NCBI RefSeq assembly: GCF_008710035.1
Contig: NZ_VYKI01000005.1
Span: forward strand, 1 to 51,400
Length of the DNA stretch: 51,400 nt
Reading direction: 5' to 3'
Source: Stenotrophomonas cyclobalanopsidis
GTDB taxonomy: Bacteria > Pseudomonadota > Gammaproteobacteria > Xanthomonadales > Xanthomonadaceae
The position numbers were made by a program, and so were the translations under genes. The notes beneath the pieces were generated by a model. It ran no database searches. It saw only the letters and a list, made by a program, of their open reading frames with translations, and was not told the DNA's origin. Positions within the stretch are counted from its first letter, which is position 1. Each line of letters opens with the position of its first letter. Shown here in pieces: positions 34,615 to 43,501 of the stretch.

Positions 34615-36848
34615 GGGTGTTCTCCGTTTTGATGGGGCAGAGTGAAATACAGGGTGGCGCCCTTGCCCAACGCGCCCTCGGCCCAGGTGCGGCCGCCATG
34701 GCGGCCGACGATGCGGCGGACATTGGCCAGGCCGATGCCGGTGCCTTCGAATTCCTCGACGTGGTGCAGGCGCTGGAACACGCCGAACAGCTTGTCCACG
34801 TAGCGCATGTCGAAGCCGCAGCCGTTGTCGCGGACGAAGAAGACGTTCTCCTCGTCGGTGCGTTCACAGCCGATCTCGATGACGGCCTTCTCGCGTTCGC
34901 GGGTGAACTTGACGGCGTTGGACAGCAGGTTCTGCCAGACCAGGCGCATCATCGTCGGGTCGGCCTCGATGACCGGTAGTGCGCCGACCTTCCACTCGAC
35001 CTCGCGCCCGGCATAGTCGAAGGCCAGGGTGCGGCGCACATCGCTGACCAGGGCGCCCATGTCCAGGCGCATTCGGCCCAGTGTCGAGCGGCCCATCTGC
35101 GAGAAGCTCAGCAGGTCATCGACCAGCGTGCCGGCCGACTTGGCCGATTCGACGATGGTGTCCAGGAAACGGCGCTCGGTGGCGTTCAGGCGCTCGGCGG
35201 CGGAACTGCCAAGCAACTCGGAATAGCCGACGATGTGTCGGAAGGGCGCACGCAGGTCATGGCTGACCGAGTACGAGAACGCCTCCAGCTCCTTGTTGCT
35301 GCGCAGGAGCTGCTCGTTGAGTTCGGCCATCTCCTCGGCCTTGCGCAGCACGATGTCGACGATGGCGGTGCGCATTTCGTGCGCGGCATCGCGGTCGGCG
35401 TCGCTCCACGGCAGGCTGCGCTGTTGCACGGTTTCCTTCCAGGCTTCGAAGGAATTGCGTGGCGACAGCACCGTTCCCGGCGCCGCGGTCTTGCGCGGGT
35501 CGCCGCCCCAGCGCACGGTGCGTACCACTTCGGGGCGGAACCACATCAGGAAACTGTCGTGCAGCTGGGAGATCGACACCGCCAGCAGGCCGCTCGCGGT
35601 GTCGGTCAGGGCTTCGCCCGCGGGCCAGGTGCTGGCCAGGTGATCGGTGGCATAGACCTCGTCGCCGGTGTGCTCGCTGGCCAGCCAGTGGGCGATGTCC
35701 AGCACCTCGTTGCGGGGCGGGCAGTGCCCGACCCGCAGGCAGTCGCCCTTGTGCACGATCGCAGCGCCGGCGGCGTTGGTCAGCGACATCAGGCTGGCCG
35801 GATCCTGGCGCAGCGCAGCCATGAACTCCTCGTCACCTGCCATGCGACCCAGCAGCCGGACCAGTACCGAGCGGCGGTTGATGCGCTCCTCCACCGCACG
35901 GGCACGTTCCTTCAGGGCAATCTGCAGCGAAACGATCTGGCCCATGAACTCACAGGCGGTGCGCACCGGGTAGGGCAGGCGCCGGGCATCCGCGCTGTGG
36001 CAGGACACCAGACCCCACAGCTGGCCTTCGTGGATCAGCGACACCGACATCGACGAGCCGGTGCCCATGTTGCGCATGTACTGCAAGTGCACCGGCGAGA
36101 CGCTGCGCAGCACGGACAGGCTCAGGTCGGTGGGCGCCGCATCGGCATGATGTGCAGCGCGCACCAGCGGCACCGCGCTGTAGTAGGCATCGGCGATCAG
36201 GCGCACGCGGTTGCGGCGGTAGAGTTCGCGCGCCTGCGCCGGGATGTCCGACTCGGGGAAGCGCAGGTCGAGATAGGAGGGCAGTACCCCATTGCCATCC
36301 TCGGCAATGACGATGCCGTTCCAGCCGCTGTCGAACTGATAGACCAGGGTGCGGTCGAAGCCGGTCATCGCGCGCATGTGCTCGGCGGCGATCTGGCACA
36401 GCGCCTCGACCGTACTGGCGGTCTCGATGGCCGCCATCAGTTGGCGGATGGCCGGATACAGGGCTTCCAGCGAAGCCGGCTGGCCCGCAACCGGTGATTC
36501 CAGCTCCAGCAGCAGGGCCTGCGCCGAGCGATGGGCCAGCACCTGGTGCCGCCCGTACTCCGGCAGTTCGATGGAGCCGAGGTGCACCGAACTGTCCATG
36601 GCCACCTGGCCGAGCGGCTCGATGTAGTCCGCCAGCGCACCGCCCAGCACGTCGGCCAGCGACTGTCCCAGCGGGTCGCCGAGGCGTGCAAGCAGGGCTG
36701 GGTCGCTCACCGCGCGCTCGAGGACCTGCAGCGAGTGCGGGTCGAGCACCAGCAGCACGCCGTAAGGCTGGATGGCACCCGGGGTGTGGATGGGCTCTCG
36801 CGCGCAGAGGTCCAGCGCGGCGTCCTGCGCGGTTTCAGCAGAAGACAT
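34611..36848 (-). CDS. bphP: Bacteriophytochrome histidine kinase
   Basis: Red/far-red photoreceptor kinase of 745 residues. Domains in order: PAS (about 15-115) with the biliverdin-binding Cys15 in LCAREPIHTPGAIQPYG, GAF (about 140-310) with FPESDIPAQAREL next to the chromophore, PHY (about 320-490) with the WGG tongue region, then a kinase with H-box SVSHDLRAPFRHI and ATP motifs DNGCGFD and GTGIGLA. The start at 36848 places the Cys where the family has it; a GTG at 36902 adds 18 residues. No heme-oxygenase gene (bphO) is adjacent, so biliverdin must come from elsewhere. Confidence 0.93.
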   Translation of the reverse strand: MSSAETAQDAALDLCAREPIHTPGAIQPYGVLLVLDPHSLQVLERAVSDPALLARLGDPLGQSLADVLGGALADYIEPLGQVAMDSSVHLGSIELPEYGRHQVLAHRSAQALLLELESPVAGQPASLEALYPAIRQLMAAIETASTVEALCQIAAEHMRAMTGFDRTLVYQFDSGWNGIVIAEDGNGVLPSYLDLRFPESDIPAQARELYRRNRVRLIADAYYSAVPLVRAAHHADAAPTDLSLSVLRSVSPVHLQYMRNMGTGSSMSVSLIHEGQLWGLVSCHSADARRLPYPVRTACEFMGQIVSLQIALKERARAVEERINRRSVLVRLLGRMAGDEEFMAALRQDPASLMSLTNAAGAAIVHKGDCLRVGHCPPRNEVLDIAHWLASEHTGDEVYATDHLASTWPAGEALTDTASGLLAVSISQLHDSFLMWFRPEVVRTVRWGGDPRKTAAPGTVLSPRNSFEAWKETVQQRSLPWSDADRDAAHEMRTAIVDIVLRKAEEMAELNEQLLRSNKELEAFSYSVSHDLRAPFRHIVGYSELLGSSAAERLNATERRFLDTIVESAKSAGTLVDDLLSFSQMGRSTLGRMRLDMGALVSDVRRTLAFDYAGREVEWKVGALPVIEADPTMMRLVWQNLLSNAVKFTREREKAVIEIGCERTDEENVFFVRDNGCGFDMRYVDKLFGVFQRLHHVEEFEGTGIGLANVRRIVGRHGGRTWAEGALGKGATLYFTLPHQNGEHP

Positions 36849-37186
36849 CAGCAGCAGTACTCGCGTTTCGGGGCGGGTTGACAGCGCCGCAATGCACGCC
36901 ACGACGCATGTCTGAGTCGGAAGAAAAAGCCATCACTACATGGTGAAGCAAAAACAGTGATTCGCATACCACTCTTTCATATGAAGACGGAGAAGGGCGA
37001 CGCTGAACGGTTCAGCTATCGGCGCGGGTGGAAGCGTGAGGGTTTCGCGGGCCGTGCATCAGCGCTGCACGCGTGCTGCACGCGCGGCTGCATACAGTAA
37101 TCCCACCCCCTTCATGGCGACGCCGCGTGGATCTGCAGCCTTCCGTTTCTTCCTTCGATCGCCATCCTGCCTTCCCGCGCCGGCCG
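36849..37186. other. Divergent intergenic region
   Basis: About 340 bases between the divergent bphP and zinc-ribbon genes. It is locally AT-richer around 36950-36990, as expected for promoters. I could not identify a convincing -35/-10 pair, operator or palindrome. An alternative start of the plus-strand gene at 37073 would cover its right third. Confidence 0.4.
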
Positions 37187-37441
37187 ATGGCGGACAGTGC
37201 CCACTTCGAATTGCTCGACGTCAGTGCCCTGCAGGATCCCTGCAGCGGCCGCATCGTGCATCTCTATGCCCTGGTGGCGCGCTGCACGGCGTGCGAAACG
37301 GTGTTCAAGGCAGAGGAAGGCGCTGGCCTGGTCAGCACCTCGTCGGCCCGCGTGGTGCGCTGCCCGTCGGGCTGTGGCCAGCAGTCGTTCACCGGCGCCG
37401 CGCTGCGGCAGTGGCGAGCGGCGGTCGTTCCCGCCGCCTGA
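37187..37441 (+). CDS. Small Cys-motif protein, probable zinc ribbon
   Basis: Protein of 84 residues with CTAC and CPSGC knuckles about 30 residues apart, suggesting zinc binding. Family not recognised. The start at 37187 is a guess: the alternative ATG at 37073 adds 38 residues of basic, low-information sequence. No good ribosome site is seen for either. It converges with tspO, seven bases away. Confidence 0.5.
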   Translation: MADSAHFELLDVSALQDPCSGRIVHLYALVARCTACETVFKAEEGAGLVSTSSARVVRCPSGCGQQSFTGAALRQWRAAVVPAA

Positions 37442-37448
37442 GCCCCGC

Positions 37449-37934
37449 TCACAACACCGAAGGGTTGAGCTGCCATACCGCATGGTTGAGTGCGGTAGCG
37501 AAGCTGACCCAGGCCAGGTAAGGCAGCAGCAACCAGGCCGCCAGGGCCCTGCGACGGGCAAAGGCCAGCATCGTGGCCACGATCAGCACCAGCAACAGCA
37601 GGATGTCGGCGAAGGCCGCGCCACCAAGCTTCCACGCGAAGAACAGCCAGCTCCAGAGCACGTTGACAACCAGTTGCGCGACGTACAGTCCAAGCGCGGC
37701 CCGATTGCTGCGCCAACCGCCCTGGCGCCAGACCAGCCATGCGCTGAGCGCCATCAATACATATAAGAGTGTCCAGACCGGTCCGAACACATTGGCCGGC
37801 GGCGCCCAGCTGGGCTGGACCAGCTGCCCGTAGAACTCTGCGGCCGTGATCGAGGCGCGCGCGCCCAGCGCCGCTGCAGCCATTGTAAGTGCCAGCCAAC
37901 CCACCAGGCCGAACATCTGTCTTCTCTGATTCAT
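37449..37934 (-). CDS. tspO: TspO/MBR family tryptophan-rich sensor protein
   Basis: Five-helix membrane protein of 161 residues. The Trp-rich signature is complete: LVQPSWAPPANVFGPVWTLLYVLMALSAWLVW, VVNVLWSWLFF and YLAWVSFATALNHAVWQLN. TspO binds porphyrins and, in Rhodobacter, tunes photosynthesis-gene expression to light and oxygen. AGAGGA stands six bases before the ATG at 37934. An ECF-type box identical in layout to those of the ChrR regulon lies 37 bases upstream, so tspO is probably controlled by the sigma factor encoded at 29774. Confidence 0.93.
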   Translation of the reverse strand: MNQRRQMFGLVGWLALTMAAAALGARASITAAEFYGQLVQPSWAPPANVFGPVWTLLYVLMALSAWLVWRQGGWRSNRAALGLYVAQLVVNVLWSWLFFAWKLGGAAFADILLLLVLIVATMLAFARRRALAAWLLLPYLAWVSFATALNHAVWQLNPSVL

Positions 37935-37971
37935 CACTGATCCTCTCGAACGTTTGCCATCGCAGCATGTG

Positions 37972-37998
37972 TACGCAGACCGGTGCAAATTGGATGCA
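37972..37998 (-). promoter_or_regulatory. ECF-type promoter box of tspO
   Basis: Minus strand: TGCATCC (37998-37992), 14 bases, TGCGTA (37977-37972), 37 bases before the tspO ATG. It lies in the 77-base gap between tspO and the AsmA-like gene. Confidence 0.85.
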
Positions 37999-38011
37999 GA
38001 CCCCGTACCGC

Positions 38012-40198
38012 TCACTCTGCGGTACCAGGTGCGCCATCGGCAGGCAGCAGGGCCGGGCGCCCGTCGAACCATTCACGCGCGCCCGCCAGATGCCACTTGC
38101 GCTCCTTGCCTTTCATCTCGATGCCGGCACCCAGCAGTCCCCAGCGCAGGTAGAGATCGCCGCGCTTGTTCTGTTCGAGCAGATCCAGCCGCGCGCGCAG
38201 GGACAGCCGCTCGTTCTCGGCTTCCAGGCCATCGAGCACCAGATGGCCCGCCTCCCACCGCAGGCGCGTGGTTGCGTTCACTTGCCCGGCATCGAGCAGG
38301 GACAGCGCCCAGCGCGGATAGTCGCCACGCTCAGCGAACACCGCCAGCAGGGGCGCTGCATCGCTCATGGTCAGCGCCGCGCTGGCATCGACCCGGAACG
38401 GTGCCTGCGCATCGATGCGTCCCTGCTTGAACTGCACGCGTCCCTGCCAAGGCCTCTTACGCTGCTGCTGTCCGACCTGCACGTTGCGCAGCTGCACCGA
38501 CGTGCCTGACAGGTCAAAGTAGCGTTGCTTGAAGTCGGCGCGGCGCAGGGTGGCGTCGACCTCAGCATTACCCAGCAGGTCGAGGCCGGCCACCTGCAGG
38601 CGTGCGCCGTTGCCAAGCAGGGTGGCGGTGCCATGGCCGACCCGGCCGTCGGTGTCCAGTTCCACATCGCCGGTGAGCGAGCCGGTGCCACCCAGCAGCT
38701 TGGCCTGGCCCTTGCCCAGATAGCGGTTGTAGGCGGTCAGGTCCGGAATCGTGGCATTGCTGAAGCGCAGGCGCGCACGCATGTCCTTGCGGAACTCACG
38801 CAGGCGGCCATCACCGCTGAGCACCAGCGAGAGGTCGCGGCCGTCGAACAAGGTGTCTCGTTTCTCACTGCCTGCGCGTGCGTTGAAGCGCGGTACCCGC
38901 ACATCCAGCGTGGCGCGGGTGGGCGTGCCGGGCGCCAGCTCGCCGTGTGCGCTGGCCGTGCCGGTCAGGCGCACGCCCGCTACTTCGGCTGTCGCCGCCG
39001 CTTCAGGAATGTCCACCGTGCTGCCGGCTGCGAGCTCCCCCGCTTTCAGTTGCAGGTCCGCCCGCACGGTGCCGCCACCGTCCAGCTGCACCCAGGGCTT
39101 GCGCAGGAACAGGGCGGGAATCCAGTTGAGCGAGGTGAAGATCCATTCGCCCTGCACCCGACCGGAGGTGCGCTCGATCAACTGGCCAGGCTCGCGGAAG
39201 GGAATCTTCCGCCCCGTGATGTGCAGGTCGGCATCGAGCGAGGCGCCCGTACCCTCGCGCGCCGGCAGGCGTGCCTGCAGCCGGATGTCCTGGGCGGCGT
39301 TCAACTGCAGGGCCAGCGTGCCGCGATCGGGGGCGCCGGCGCCGGCCTGCAGCGGCACCCGCCAGACGGCGCGACTGCCCGGCTGCAGGGTGCCGCGGTC
39401 GAGCGTGATGTCCGCCTGCAACTGGCCGGTACTGGGTGAGCTGGAAACCGCCAGCGTCCGCGCATCGGTGTCCACCCGGATGCCGTGGCTGCGCGCATCC
39501 ACCTTCAGTGCGGCGCGGAGGATGTCGAACTTGGCGAGGCCGGGCGCCTGGTCGCGGTAGTGCCAGGGGTAGCCGAACGTTGCCTCGACCTTCATCGCGT
39601 CAAGCAGCTGCACGCCGTCATAGCTGGCGATGGCATCGCTGAAGGCCACCTGCGAATCGTACAGTTCCGACGGGCCGCCACGCAGCTGCTTGCGGAAGCC
39701 GACGGTGCCCTGGCCCTGGCCGATGATCAGCAGCTTGCCGAAGCGGGCGTGCTGGATGGAATCACTGTGGATGGCATCGAAGCGCAGGGTCCAGCCCTGG
39801 TGGCCACGCGGGGGCGGTGGCACGACATCGTCGACACGGGTGACTTCGGCCGACACGCCACTGGCCTGCAGGTGCGGCACGCGTACTTCGCGGTGGAACA
39901 GCGGCCACAACGCCAGCCGGGCGCTGGCCCGGTCGGCGTGCAGCACATAGACCGTGTGGTTCACATGGCCGCGCATGTGCACGTTCCATGCAATGACATG
40001 CCCCGGCAGCAGGGTGATGGCCGGCCCGGTGCGCATCACGAACTTCTGCGGTTTGCGGTTGGTGACCAGGTCGAACAACGGTGTGTTGAGGAAGATGTTG
40101 CCCGCCAGCAGATAAAGCGCGTAAACGCCGGCAACGCTCCAGGCCAGCAGCCGCCAGCGGCGGGGCCATTGGGTGAAACGCGCGGGAAATGCGGGCAT
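38012..40198 (-). CDS. AsmA/TamB-like inner-membrane anchored protein
   Basis: Large protein of 728 residues with a single N-terminal membrane anchor (about 16-36) and a long beta-rich periplasmic part. Repeated amphipathic strands such as LDADLHITGRKIPF and LTGDVELDTDGRVGHGTATLLGNGARLQVAG resemble the repeating-beta-groove lipid-transport proteins of the AsmA, YdbH and TamB group. I assign it to that broad class on pattern only. Such proteins move or organise phospholipids between membranes. It is in the same direction as tspO, but the ECF box lies after its stop, so tspO is separately transcribed. Confidence 0.6.
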   Translation of the reverse strand: MPAFPARFTQWPRRWRLLAWSVAGVYALYLLAGNIFLNTPLFDLVTNRKPQKFVMRTGPAITLLPGHVIAWNVHMRGHVNHTVYVLHADRASARLALWPLFHREVRVPHLQASGVSAEVTRVDDVVPPPPRGHQGWTLRFDAIHSDSIQHARFGKLLIIGQGQGTVGFRKQLRGGPSELYDSQVAFSDAIASYDGVQLLDAMKVEATFGYPWHYRDQAPGLAKFDILRAALKVDARSHGIRVDTDARTLAVSSSPSTGQLQADITLDRGTLQPGSRAVWRVPLQAGAGAPDRGTLALQLNAAQDIRLQARLPAREGTGASLDADLHITGRKIPFREPGQLIERTSGRVQGEWIFTSLNWIPALFLRKPWVQLDGGGTVRADLQLKAGELAAGSTVDIPEAAATAEVAGVRLTGTASAHGELAPGTPTRATLDVRVPRFNARAGSEKRDTLFDGRDLSLVLSGDGRLREFRKDMRARLRFSNATIPDLTAYNRYLGKGQAKLLGGTGSLTGDVELDTDGRVGHGTATLLGNGARLQVAGLDLLGNAEVDATLRRADFKQRYFDLSGTSVQLRNVQVGQQQRKRPWQGRVQFKQGRIDAQAPFRVDASAALTMSDAAPLLAVFAERGDYPRWALSLLDAGQVNATTRLRWEAGHLVLDGLEAENERLSLRARLDLLEQNKRGDLYLRWGLLGAGIEMKGKERKWHLAGAREWFDGRPALLPADGAPGTAE

Positions 40199-40282
40199 CC
40201 GGGCTCATCATCGGGTGGGACGTGCGTCACTATCCCGAACATGACTGCGTGATGATGTGAATGCCTGGCGATATCGCCTGCC

Positions 40283-40288
40283 TATAAT
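40283..40288 (+). promoter_or_regulatory. Possible -10 element of the effector gene
   Basis: A perfect TATAAT lies 27 bases before the effector ATG, rare in such GC-rich DNA. No convincing -35 hexamer is found 16-18 bases upstream, so the assignment is tentative. Confidence 0.4.
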
Positions 40289-40315
40289 CGCGGGCTACGT
40301 AGAGGAGCCCATGGC

Positions 40316-42145
40316 ATGACTGCACAGGCTGGCAAGGACAGCACCACTGCTTACGACGCCGCAGACCAGGCGGCCTTCGATCCCACCTACACCTCCAGCG
40401 TGCACGAGGCGCGGCGGACGTCGCGCGACGGCAGCGTGACGGTCTCCGGGACGGGGGTGAAGTCCAGCAGCGAACGCAAGCTGGCTGGGACGAAGTTCGC
40501 GGGACAATTCGTCGACGCCAGCGCCGCCGTCACTGAAACGGTCGTCGATGGGCGCAACGAGTTCCAGCTGGAGGTGGCCAATGCCACCCGCAGCCAGCTG
40601 AAGGCCGGCATCGTCGAAGGTGCGGTGACCGCCGGTGGCCGTGGCCGCTACAAGGTTGCCCTGCCGCAGGAGGACACCACCGATCCGCGCGAGGTCAGCC
40701 CACTGGACCCGACCACCATCCCGCGCGGTGGCAGCGTCATTCTCGATGGGCAGCAATTCACCGGCACGCAGATGGAAGCGCGTTTCCGCAACATGGCCGT
40801 CGAGAGCCAGCTGACCGAGGCGCAGGGCGCCAGCTATCGCGTCGATCGCCTCAGCGATGGCCGGGTGCGCGTCAGCACGGGTTCGAACGAGGCCGTGGAG
40901 GCCTTCAATGGCGTGGGCGTCTCGGCAGGCAGGTTCAGCGCCGTTGCTGGCCGCCAGGATGGACTGGGGCAGTCGTCGGTGCGCAGCGCCACCTTCGATC
41001 TGGAGCAGGCCGATGGCCGTGCGGCCTACGCGCAGTTTGTCGAGACCGGGCGGATGCAGGCAGGCACGCCGGGCATGCAGGACCTGGCCACCATCGAGCG
41101 GATCGGCATGAACTCGCAGACCCGCCTGAAGCTGGACTACAACGACAAGCTCGGCGTCGACCTGGCTGGCCAGCGCAATGCCGGCGATATCGTCCGTGTG
41201 CGCCGCGAGGATGGCAGCTACACCGAGCGGATGAACTTGGAGTACAGCGGCAACCTGCCGATGAGCCGCATCAGCGCCTACGGTGCCGACGGCAAGGAAG
41301 ACCTCGCGCAGCGCCGCTACGAATTCACCTTCGACCTGAAGGACAACCCCGACGGCGAGCAGATCGCCAGCCTGGCCAACAGTGCGCTGGCCGGGCGGGC
41401 CGGCAACGATGTGCGCGGGCCGTTGAAAGCCGGCGAAGTGAACACGCTGGTGCTGGACGAGGGCCAGATGCGCGGGTTGATGCAGCGCACCCAGGCGATG
41501 GTCAAGGACAACCCGATGATGGGCCCGGCCTGGCATCTGCTGGCCGAGGACGGGCAGGGCAGGCCGCAGCAGGATGTCGATGCCTTTGCCGTGGCGCTGG
41601 CGCGCAACCAGGGCCATTCGGCCTATGGCATGGCCGAGCGCCTGTTCCACGTCGCCGCCGCCGGCGGCCAGGATCTGCAGAGGATCGACGCCACGGTGCG
41701 TGGCGACCACCTGCAGGGCCTGCCGCCGCCGTCGCCGCTGCTGCCGCAGCAGGACCCGCGCCATGCCAGCAGCCCGGACCACGCGATGTGGTGCCAGAGC
41801 CAAGGCGCGGTCGGCAGCCTGGACCAGGCCATGGGCCGCACACCGGATGAAATGAGCGAGCGCCTGAGCATGGCCCTGCTCGTGGCGGCGCGGCACAAGG
41901 GCATGCAGCGCATCGATGTGGCCGTGCTCAGCGACGATGGCCGCTACGCGTTCGCGGTGCAGGGGGAGGCGCATGCGGCTGACCGGCAGATCGCCCGCGC
42001 CGACACCGCGCAGGCCGTCGCCACGCCGGTGAGTGAGCAGGTGCGAGAGCTGCCCCGGCCTGCCGAGCGTGGCGCGGAGCACGCTCAGACCGTGCAGCAG
42101 GAACAGCAGGTGCAGGAGCAGGCCGGTCGAGCGATGGCGCGCTGA
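40316..42145 (+). CDS. Putative X-Tfe type IV secretion effector with XVIPCD
   Basis: Protein of 609 residues. The C-terminal region (about 480-580) matches the XVIPCD secretion signal recognised by VirD4 in Xanthomonadales: SSPDHAMW, GRTPDEMSERLSMALLVAARHKGMQRIDVAVLSDDGRYAFAVQG (Phe-Ala-Val-Gln-Gly near 545) and a TAQAVATPV stretch. A Gln/Glu-rich tail (585-605) ends it, as in many X-Tfes. The N-terminal 400 residues show no motif I know and are probably the toxic part. GAGGAG precedes the ATG by about eight bases. No immunity gene is adjacent: the flanks are an AsmA-like gene and an rsb operon. Confidence 0.8.
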   Translation: MTAQAGKDSTTAYDAADQAAFDPTYTSSVHEARRTSRDGSVTVSGTGVKSSSERKLAGTKFAGQFVDASAAVTETVVDGRNEFQLEVANATRSQLKAGIVEGAVTAGGRGRYKVALPQEDTTDPREVSPLDPTTIPRGGSVILDGQQFTGTQMEARFRNMAVESQLTEAQGASYRVDRLSDGRVRVSTGSNEAVEAFNGVGVSAGRFSAVAGRQDGLGQSSVRSATFDLEQADGRAAYAQFVETGRMQAGTPGMQDLATIERIGMNSQTRLKLDYNDKLGVDLAGQRNAGDIVRVRREDGSYTERMNLEYSGNLPMSRISAYGADGKEDLAQRRYEFTFDLKDNPDGEQIASLANSALAGRAGNDVRGPLKAGEVNTLVLDEGQMRGLMQRTQAMVKDNPMMGPAWHLLAEDGQGRPQQDVDAFAVALARNQGHSAYGMAERLFHVAAAGGQDLQRIDATVRGDHLQGLPPPSPLLPQQDPRHASSPDHAMWCQSQGAVGSLDQAMGRTPDEMSERLSMALLVAARHKGMQRIDVAVLSDDGRYAFAVQGEAHAADRQIARADTAQAVATPVSEQVRELPRPAERGAEHAQTVQQEQQVQEQAGRAMAR

Positions 42146-42278
42146 GGTGTGCGAGGACTCAATCGTTGGGAATTTCACATGGCGGAGACATCTTCACAGT
42201 GCTTAATACGGTTCCTGACGAGTAGGGGGCTTGTCCAGAGGGCGGTCCCTGGCGTTTCCAACTACCTGGACCGTACCC

Positions 42279-43139
42279 ATGGCGGCTTTGCAGCAGCGCA
42301 CCATCGATCTCATCCGCGAGCACCGGTCGACCCTGATCGCGCAGTGGCGTGACAACCTCAACGCCGCCGGCCAGAACGATGACAGCCGTATCGGTGCGCG
42401 CGACCTGGACATCCAGGTCAATGAATTCTGGCAGCTGCTGCTGTCCGCGCTGTCGGCCGCCGATGCCGGCAACCTGCACGGCGCCGAATGGCAGGCCATC
42501 CGCCATTTCCTCGAAGACCTCTCGCGCGACCGCGCGATCAAGGGCTTCACGTCGTCGGAGACGGCCACCTTCATCTTCTCGCTGAAGCGGCCGCTGTTCC
42601 AGCTGCTGCAGCAACATCACAGTGGCGATCCGCAGTCGCTCGGTGAACAGTTGTGGTCGATCTCCGAGCTGCTGGACGTGCTCGGCCTGCACACGGTCAA
42701 GGCCTTCCAGCGCACCCGCGAGGATGTCATCCAGCGCCAGCAGGAAGAGATGCTGGAGCTGTCCACCCCGGTGGTGAAGCTTTGGGATGGCGTGCTGGCG
42801 CTGCCGATGATCGGCACGCTGGACTCGCAGCGCACCCAGGTGGTGATGGAATCGCTGCTGCAGCGGATCGTCGACACCGGCTCGGAAATCGCCATCATCG
42901 ACATCACCGGCGTGCCCACCGTGGACACGCTGGTTGCCCAGCATCTGCTGAAGACCGTCACCGCCATCCGCCTGATGGGCGCCGACGCCATCATCAGCGG
43001 CGTGCGTCCGCAGATCGCGCAGACCATCGTGCACCTGGGTCTGGACCTGCAGGGCATCGTCACCAAGGCCAACCTGGCCGACGCGCTGGCGCTGGCGCTC
43101 AAGCGGAACGGCGTGACCGTCAGCCAGGCCCATCGCTGA
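42279..43139 (+). CDS. rsbR: RsbR-type stressosome protein (RsbRD_N + STAS)
   Basis: Scaffold and sensor protein of 286 residues. The N-terminal 150 residues are helical and fit the RsbRD_N type rather than a globin. The C-terminal STAS domain (about 165-275) has IIDITGVPTVDTLVAQHL with the conserved Thr residues that RsbT phosphorylates. It ends TGATG-coupled to rsbS. The start at Met-Ala-Ala-Leu lacks a ribosome site; a TTG at 42231 is an alternative adding 16 residues. Confidence 0.88.
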   Translation: MAALQQRTIDLIREHRSTLIAQWRDNLNAAGQNDDSRIGARDLDIQVNEFWQLLLSALSAADAGNLHGAEWQAIRHFLEDLSRDRAIKGFTSSETATFIFSLKRPLFQLLQQHHSGDPQSLGEQLWSISELLDVLGLHTVKAFQRTREDVIQRQQEEMLELSTPVVKLWDGVLALPMIGTLDSQRTQVVMESLLQRIVDTGSEIAIIDITGVPTVDTLVAQHLLKTVTAIRLMGADAIISGVRPQIAQTIVHLGLDLQGIVTKANLADALALALKRNGVTVSQAHR

Positions 43140-43501
43140 TGGACCGCATCCCGATCCTGCAGATGGGCGACCTGCTGCTGGTCACCATCCAGGTGGACAT
43201 GCACGACCAGCTGGCACTCAACCTGCAGGACGACCTCAGCGAGCGCATCCGCCGCACCTCCGCGCGTGGCGTGCTGATCGACATCTCCTCGCTGGATATA
43301 GTGGATTCCTTCATCGGCCGCATGATCGCCACCATTTCCGCGCTGTCGCGGGTGATGGACGCCACCACCGTGGTGGTGGGCATGCAGCCGGCCGTGGCCA
43401 TCACCCTGGTCGAGCTGGGCCTGGACCTGAGCGGGGTGCGCACGGCACTGAACGTGGAGCGTGGCATGAAGCTGCTGCGCCGGAGTGATGAACTGCCATG
43501 A
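43139..43501 (+). CDS. rsbS: RsbS stressosome core protein
   Basis: Single STAS-domain protein of 120 residues. The segment VLIDISSLDIVDSFIGRM holds the Ser (about 57) that corresponds to phosphorylated Ser59 in Bacillus RsbS. Together with RsbR it should form the stressosome shell that sequesters RsbT. Start shares one base with the rsbR stop; its own stop overlaps rsbT by four bases. Confidence 0.92.
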   Translation: MDRIPILQMGDLLLVTIQVDMHDQLALNLQDDLSERIRRTSARGVLIDISSLDIVDSFIGRMIATISALSRVMDATTVVVGMQPAVAITLVELGLDLSGVRTALNVERGMKLLRRSDELP

